A DNA stretch of 26,926 nucleotides from Planctomycetes bacterium UBA1146 (GTDB lineage: Bacteria; Planctomycetota; UBA8108; UBA1146), in contig DCAA01000002.1 in the NCBI GenBank assembly GCA_002311345.1, positions 31,254-58,179 of the forward strand, read 5' to 3'. Each line of letters starts with the position of its first letter. Within the stretch, counting starts at the first letter, position 1. The translations under genes and the position numbers were made by a program. Of the stretch, positions 23,430 through 26,926 are shown one piece after another. The notes under the pieces are model-generated. The model did no database searches, was not told the DNA's origin, and saw nothing but the letters and a program-made list of their open reading frames with translations.

Positions 23430-25064
23430 CTAGATGGCTCCAATGCCTTCGTGATCGTGGTGATGTTGATCCTCTTCTTGCGTCTTCTTGGGAATGTCCG
23501 TAACGACCCCATCTGAAGTCAGGATCATGGTGGCGGTACTGACTGCGTTCTGAAGCGCATTCAGGGTCACCTTACAAGAATCGATAATCCCAGCCTCGCG
23601 GAGATCGCATATCTGAAGACGCGAAAAATCGTACCCGCGGGTACCCTCTTTCGTCTTACGGATCTCGCGTAGCAGTTTCGAAGGTTCCACGCCGGCATTG
23701 CGTGCCAACTGGCGGAAAGGTTCTTCAAGTGCTCTGACGAGGATCTCGGCTGCAATCTTGTCGAGAGGATTTGCAAAAGACATCTCAGCGACAGCATCAG
23801 AACAATGGATAAAAGCCAGTCCTCCACCTGGAAGGATCCCTGCCTCGATTGCAGAACTGGTGGCCGCCAGGGAATTCTCATAGCGCTTCTTGCGCTCCTT
23901 GACTTCACCCTCGGTCGAGCCACCGACTCGGATCACCGCGATGCCGCCAATAAGTCGGGCTAACCTTTCTTGCAACTTTTCACGATCGTAGTCACTGGTG
24001 GCGTTGTCGATTTCCACCCGAATCATGCGGCAACGTTCCTCAACGTCCTTCTTGGAACCAGCACCCTGGATGACCGTGGTCATCTGGGAATTGATCTCGA
24101 TCTTCTTTGCCTGCCCGAGATCAGAGATGTCAATCGAGCCAGGTTCGATGCCCAGATCGGAAAAGATCGCCCGACCTCCGGTCGCAACAGCGATATCCTG
24201 GAGCATCGACTTACGGCGCTCTCCGTAACCGGGAGCCTTCACTGCAGCCACTTCGAGTACACCACGCTGGCGATTCACCACGAGAGTCGAGAGTGCATCC
24301 CCATCGATATCCTCTGCGATGATCAGTAGAGGCTTACGTTTCTCGACGACTTTTTCCAGAACTCCCACGATCTGGGAAATATTCGAGATCTTCTCTTCCA
24401 TGATGAGAATGAAAGGATCTTCCATGGTGATGTCGGCACTATCTGGATCAGCAACGAATTGCTGCGAGATATAACCTCGATCGAAGTGCAAACCCTCCAC
24501 CACATCCAGAGTGGTCTCGGTACTCTTACCCTCCTCGATCGTACATACACCGTCATTTCCAACGGTATCCAGAGCTTCCGCGATCATCTTGCCGATACTT
24601 TCATCGTTGTTGGCAGCAATGGTGGCAACGCTGACGATTGAATCATTGTCCTCGATCGGTTCGGCAATTTCACCTAACCGAACCCCGATCTTCTCGGAAA
24701 CGCCGAGCAGTGCCCGCTGCAAGAGAACCGGATTCTCGCCGGCCATCACCTGCCGCATTCCTTGACGAAATATCGCCTCCGCCAACACCGTGGCCGTGGT
24801 ACTTCCATCGCCGGAGTCACGAGATGTCTTCGATCCAGCTTCTCTCAGTAGACGAGCTCCCATGTTCTCGACGCGGTCTTCCAGATCGATCTCGTCAGCT
24901 ACGGTGGCTCCGTCCTTGGAGATTTTCGGTCCACCCCAGGATCGATCGATGACAGCGTTACGCCCTCGCGGACCCAGAGTGGTGCGGACTGCACGCGCGA
25001 CCTTGGCCGCTCCGGCCAGCAACTTCTCGCGTGCCCTATCTTCAAAAGTCAGTTCTTTTGCCAT
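23430..25064 (-). CDS. groEL: Chaperonin GroEL paralogue 1, catalytic Asp replaced
   Basis: A full-length 544-residue GroEL-family protein, first gene of the chaperone operon, with AAGGAG five bases before its ATG. The Asp52 (KDGATV), Asp87 (GDGSTTATVLAEA) and Asp495 (GIIDSCK) positions are kept. The position equivalent to the hydrolytic Asp398, however, is Asn: the stretch reads RYENSLAAT where E. coli has RVEDALHAT, and the codon is AAT. In the apical domain RGYISQQF has Gln at the Tyr203 position, which contacts substrate and GroES. The tail is histidine-rich (QHHHDHEGIGAI) in place of GGM repeats. The protein may bind ATP but hydrolyse it slowly, so it could be a specialised or regulatory chaperonin, perhaps in mixed rings with GroEL2. 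Confidence 0.95.
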   Translation of the reverse strand: MAKELTFEDRAREKLLAGAAKVARAVRTTLGPRGRNAVIDRSWGGPKISKDGATVADEIDLEDRVENMGARLLREAGSKTSRDSGDGSTTATVLAEAIFRQGMRQVMAGENPVLLQRALLGVSEKIGVRLGEIAEPIEDNDSIVSVATIAANNDESIGKMIAEALDTVGNDGVCTIEEGKSTETTLDVVEGLHFDRGYISQQFVADPDSADITMEDPFILIMEEKISNISQIVGVLEKVVEKRKPLLIIAEDIDGDALSTLVVNRQRGVLEVAAVKAPGYGERRKSMLQDIAVATGGRAIFSDLGIEPGSIDISDLGQAKKIEINSQMTTVIQGAGSKKDVEERCRMIRVEIDNATSDYDREKLQERLARLIGGIAVIRVGGSTEGEVKERKKRYENSLAATSSAIEAGILPGGGLAFIHCSDAVAEMSFANPLDKIAAEILVRALEEPFRQLARNAGVEPSKLLREIRKTKEGTRGYDFSRLQICDLREAGIIDSCKVTLNALQNAVSTATMILTSDGVVTDIPKKTQEEDQHHHDHEGIGAI

Positions 25065-25204
25065 GCTGGCTCCTTCTCGTGCCGGGAACCGATCGTGTCA
25101 GGATGGATCTCGTCGCTTGCCGTCCAGTGGTCCCCTGACGGGGTCGGTGTTTTCCCTCTCCACGCAAACGGCGGGCCATCTCGCTCCAGAGAGGCCCTCA
25201 CAAC

Positions 25205-25236
25205 TATGTGTAGAATAATGACTTATACATTAAGTT
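25205..25236 (-). promoter_or_regulatory. AT-rich candidate promoter of the chaperone operon
   Basis: A sharply AT-rich patch in GC-richer surroundings includes TATAAG (5/6 of a -10 box) and TATTCT on the minus strand, about 140-170 bases before groEL1. No matching -35 was found, nor a heat-shock sigma-32 pair. ACTTA/TAAGT form a small inverted repeat around it. No CIRCE element (TTAGCACTC-N9-GAGTGCTAA), the usual HrcA operator, is present between 25065 and 25330. Confidence 0.35.
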
Positions 25237-25277
25237 GGAGAACCCCGCGAGAATCGTCTGCCAGATCGACAGGAGGG

Positions 25278-25317
25278 GAGGGAGAGGCCTTCCCTCGGAC
25301 TGTCAGGTTGGCAGTCC
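25278..25317 (-). terminator. Paired hairpins after the 25331 gene
   Basis: Reading leftward from the stop at 25331, the first hairpin spans 25317-25297 (9-bp stem with one G-T pair, GGT loop on the plus strand). A second, GAGGGA/TCCCTC, lies at 25278-25296. There is no U-tract, so they may slow polymerase or protect the 3' end rather than end transcription alone. Confidence 0.45.
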
Positions 25318-25330
25318 CTGAGGGGCCAGG

Positions 25331-26926
25331 TCACTTGGCGAAGATGCCGCCATCACGCGTATCGCTGACCAACTTGACCCGAACATCACGGATCTCGAGG
25401 CGGGTCCCATCCGAAATCCAGAACACGAATCCGCCCGTGGCAGGTAAACGGGTGGTTTCTGGATCGAGCGATAATTCGGTTCCTGCATCACCATGTTGGA
25501 GCAGCACCGAATCGCCATGGACTTCCAACGTCACTTTCACCCAACGGTTCTTGGGGAACTCCTCCCCGAGTTCGAGCATCGGTGAGGTTTGTTCGGAGAT
25601 CCCTCCCCTGCCAGGGCGCGACTGGCTCCTGGGAGAAATCCGTAAACTTCCCGTCTTCAGACTCAGTTCGAACTCACAAACGTAGTCCTCCCAGTGATTG
25701 GAGAAGACCCCCGTAAAGATGTCATTGCCACTGCGGTTATCTCCCACCATCACCCCGAACCCATCTCGTTCAACGACACGCCAGAGCGGAGATTGTCCGC
25801 TGTTGATGAGCGGCCGATCACTGCTGGTCACCCAGTTGTAAAGATTTGTTCGAGCCAGCAAGGAAGTCCATGGGACCGAATCGCGTAAATCTCTCCAGCG
25901 AAGTTCTCGTTCAGCTTTTTTGCGCTCAGCTTCGAGTCGACGTACCTCTGCAAGTTCTTGATCCTGGGCTTGTTCCCGGCTCAGTAGCATCGAGAGCCCC
26001 TCGCGCTGGATGGTCTTTACCAGTTCTTCCTTCATCCTCCAGACATCAGGTGCGTCGTCTTGAACTCGCTCGGGCAACGCCTCAATGATGGCGATGGCGA
26101 TATCCTCGTATCCCTTTCGAGCATAGAGCCCCGCCTTGTCGGAGAGTTCGTCGAGACGCTTCATGTAACGAAACTGCTCCTTGGCATCTTTTCGTAGGTT
26201 GCGGAGTTCGGAGTGGAAGGAACCGACCAGAACAGAACTGGCTCCGTCGAAAATCTTTGGAAGATCGTCCAGCAATCCTGCAGCCGTTTCGAATTTTCCG
26301 TCACGAAAAGCTGTTCGAACATCTGCCTTGATGGTGGTCCAGGACTGTTCGGCACTGGTACGCCACTCATTCATCAGTTGCTCTCTGAGCATTCCAGCTT
26401 CCCGGCCCGCTTCGGTGTTTGCGTACTCGAGCAGGATGGCCGCGAGTCGATTGGCCGCCGCGATCCGATCAGTTGGATCTTCACCGTTGCTCTTCTCGAC
26501 TCGATCAAGAGCCGCTCGGGCTTGATTTTCCCGAATTTCCTTGAGATCGACTTCCGGCTCCTGGGCCACTTGCGTCTCTTCCACTACCGGTGGCGGATCA
26601 TCTCCCATGTAGATGAAACCAAGAACCACCAGAACCACCACTGCACTGCCACCGATGATGAACCAGGGCATACGGCTCTTTGCATCGGTACCCGTATCAT
26701 CCGAACCATCGACACCGGTAAGAGCCGCTCTGCGGGCGAGTTTCTTGGCACCGTACTTACGGGTTGGTGCAGCAACGGGCCGACCTCGTTTGCTCGGTGC
26801 CGTCGGTGGCGAACTGGAAGCAGCGGCTGCTGAGGAGGATCCTGAGCCGGCAGCGGCTTGCTGAGCGGCCCTCAAAGCCGCTGCTTTCTTGGCTGCCATC
26901 TGCTGAGCCGCCTGCTGCACTGCCGC
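25331..26926 (-). CDS. Ala-rich membrane protein with DUF1080-like domain, partial
   Basis: The frame is open to the right edge, so the N-terminus is probably missing; a GTG at 26920 and an ATG at 26899 are internal alternatives. About 531 residues are visible. First comes an Ala/Gln/Lys-rich, disordered basic region (about 1-80, with AAKKAAALRAAQQ and KRGRPVAAPTRKYGAKK). A TM segment follows (about 84-106), then an acidic stretch and a long helical, TPR-like region (120-350). The C-terminus (about 365-528) is a beta-sandwich like DUF1080/3-keto-disaccharide hydrolase domains (FTGVFSNHWEDYVCEFELSL, then GGFVFWISDGTRLEIRDVRVK). Cytoplasmic basic tail outside-facing sandwich topology is inferred. 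It ends 266 bases before groEL1 and is probably a separate unit. Confidence 0.82.
   Translation of the reverse strand, partial: AAVQQAAQQMAAKKAAALRAAQQAAAGSGSSSAAAASSSPPTAPSKRGRPVAAPTRKYGAKKLARRAALTGVDGSDDTGTDAKSRMPWFIIGGSAVVVLVVLGFIYMGDDPPPVVEETQVAQEPEVDLKEIRENQARAALDRVEKSNGEDPTDRIAAANRLAAILLEYANTEAGREAGMLREQLMNEWRTSAEQSWTTIKADVRTAFRDGKFETAAGLLDDLPKIFDGASSVLVGSFHSELRNLRKDAKEQFRYMKRLDELSDKAGLYARKGYEDIAIAIIEALPERVQDDAPDVWRMKEELVKTIQREGLSMLLSREQAQDQELAEVRRLEAERKKAERELRWRDLRDSVPWTSLLARTNLYNWVTSSDRPLINSGQSPLWRVVERDGFGVMVGDNRSGNDIFTGVFSNHWEDYVCEFELSLKTGSLRISPRSQSRPGRGGISEQTSPMLELGEEFPKNRWVKVTLEVHGDSVLLQHGDAGTELSLDPETTRLPATGGFVFWISDGTRLEIRDVRVKLVSDTRDGGIFAK

Noticed and set aside
25065..25330. CIRCE operator or sigma-32 promoter before groEL1
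   Set aside because: Neither TTAGCACTC/GAGTGCTAA nor CTTGAA-N13-CCCCAT is present on either strand.
25095..25685. 196-codon plus-strand frame over the groEL1 upstream region
   Set aside because: It runs antisense to the DUF1080-like coding end and is Ser/Arg/Thr/Pro rich with no domain.

Overview
The window reads as an ordinary, gene-dense chromosomal stretch of a Gram-negative-type bacterium, most likely from the Planctomycetota. No single marker proves this. The hints are a DUF4388/PEGA sensor protein, a combined zinc-finger/FecR anti-sigma factor, an N-methylated pseudopilin with a short C-terminal H...G.D-type ending, secreted proteins sharing an LKNG beta domain, a DUF1080-like C-terminal domain, a lysine-rich histone H1-like protein and a divergent tandem groEL pair. 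No tRNA, rRNA, CRISPR array, insertion sequence, integrase or phage gene was found.

Layout. (1) 1-4061, minus strand: the start of a histone H1-like gene (runs off the left edge) with a long upstream region, then an operon read right to left: hemW, an MshEN-like protein with a zinc ribbon, an acidic one-TM protein and a secreted LKNG-domain protein, followed by a perfect hairpin. (2) 4182-8011, plus strand: a large DUF4388/MshEN-like/PEGA/propeller membrane protein, translationally coupled to a secreted protein with a SmpA/OmlA-like end. (3) 8019-12074, minus strand: purB (the type found in animals), rsgA, an ECF sigma factor and its zinc-finger/FecR anti-sigma factor. (4) 12193-16070, plus strand: an exported peptidase-MA-like protein that has lost its metal site, a TonB-like protein and tilS. 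(5) 16100-18679, minus strand: a self-contained transcription unit with a near-consensus promoter, three genes (secreted protein, small helical protein, PQQ-propeller lipoprotein) and a strong terminator. (6) 18717-19537, plus strand: a pseudopilin gene with a folded leader, ending in a bidirectional terminator. (7) 19554-25064, minus strand: a chaperone operon, groEL1-groEL2-dnaJ-grpE-fmdB-yacG, without groES or dnaK. (8) 25331-26926, minus strand: an alanine-rich membrane protein with a DUF1080-like domain, cut by the right edge.

How the genes work together. The chaperone operon joins two chaperonins with the DnaK co-chaperones DnaJ and GrpE and two small zinc-ribbon proteins. The two GroELs are not equivalent: GroEL1 lacks the aspartate that drives ATP hydrolysis in E. 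coli GroEL (Asp398, here Asn) and ends in a histidine-rich tail, while GroEL2 keeps that Asp but has Ala at the Gly415 position. This pair is the most unusual system in the window. A second theme is possible cyclic-di-GMP sensing: two divergently transcribed genes on either side of 4061-4182 carry tandem 24-residue motifs matching the MshEN consensus. A third is translation: three overlapping gene pairs use a TTGA junction with a TTG start and a purine-rich ribosome binding site.

All family assignments were made by eye from translated sequence, without database searches. Promoter and RNA-structure calls are pattern-based and less certain than the gene calls.
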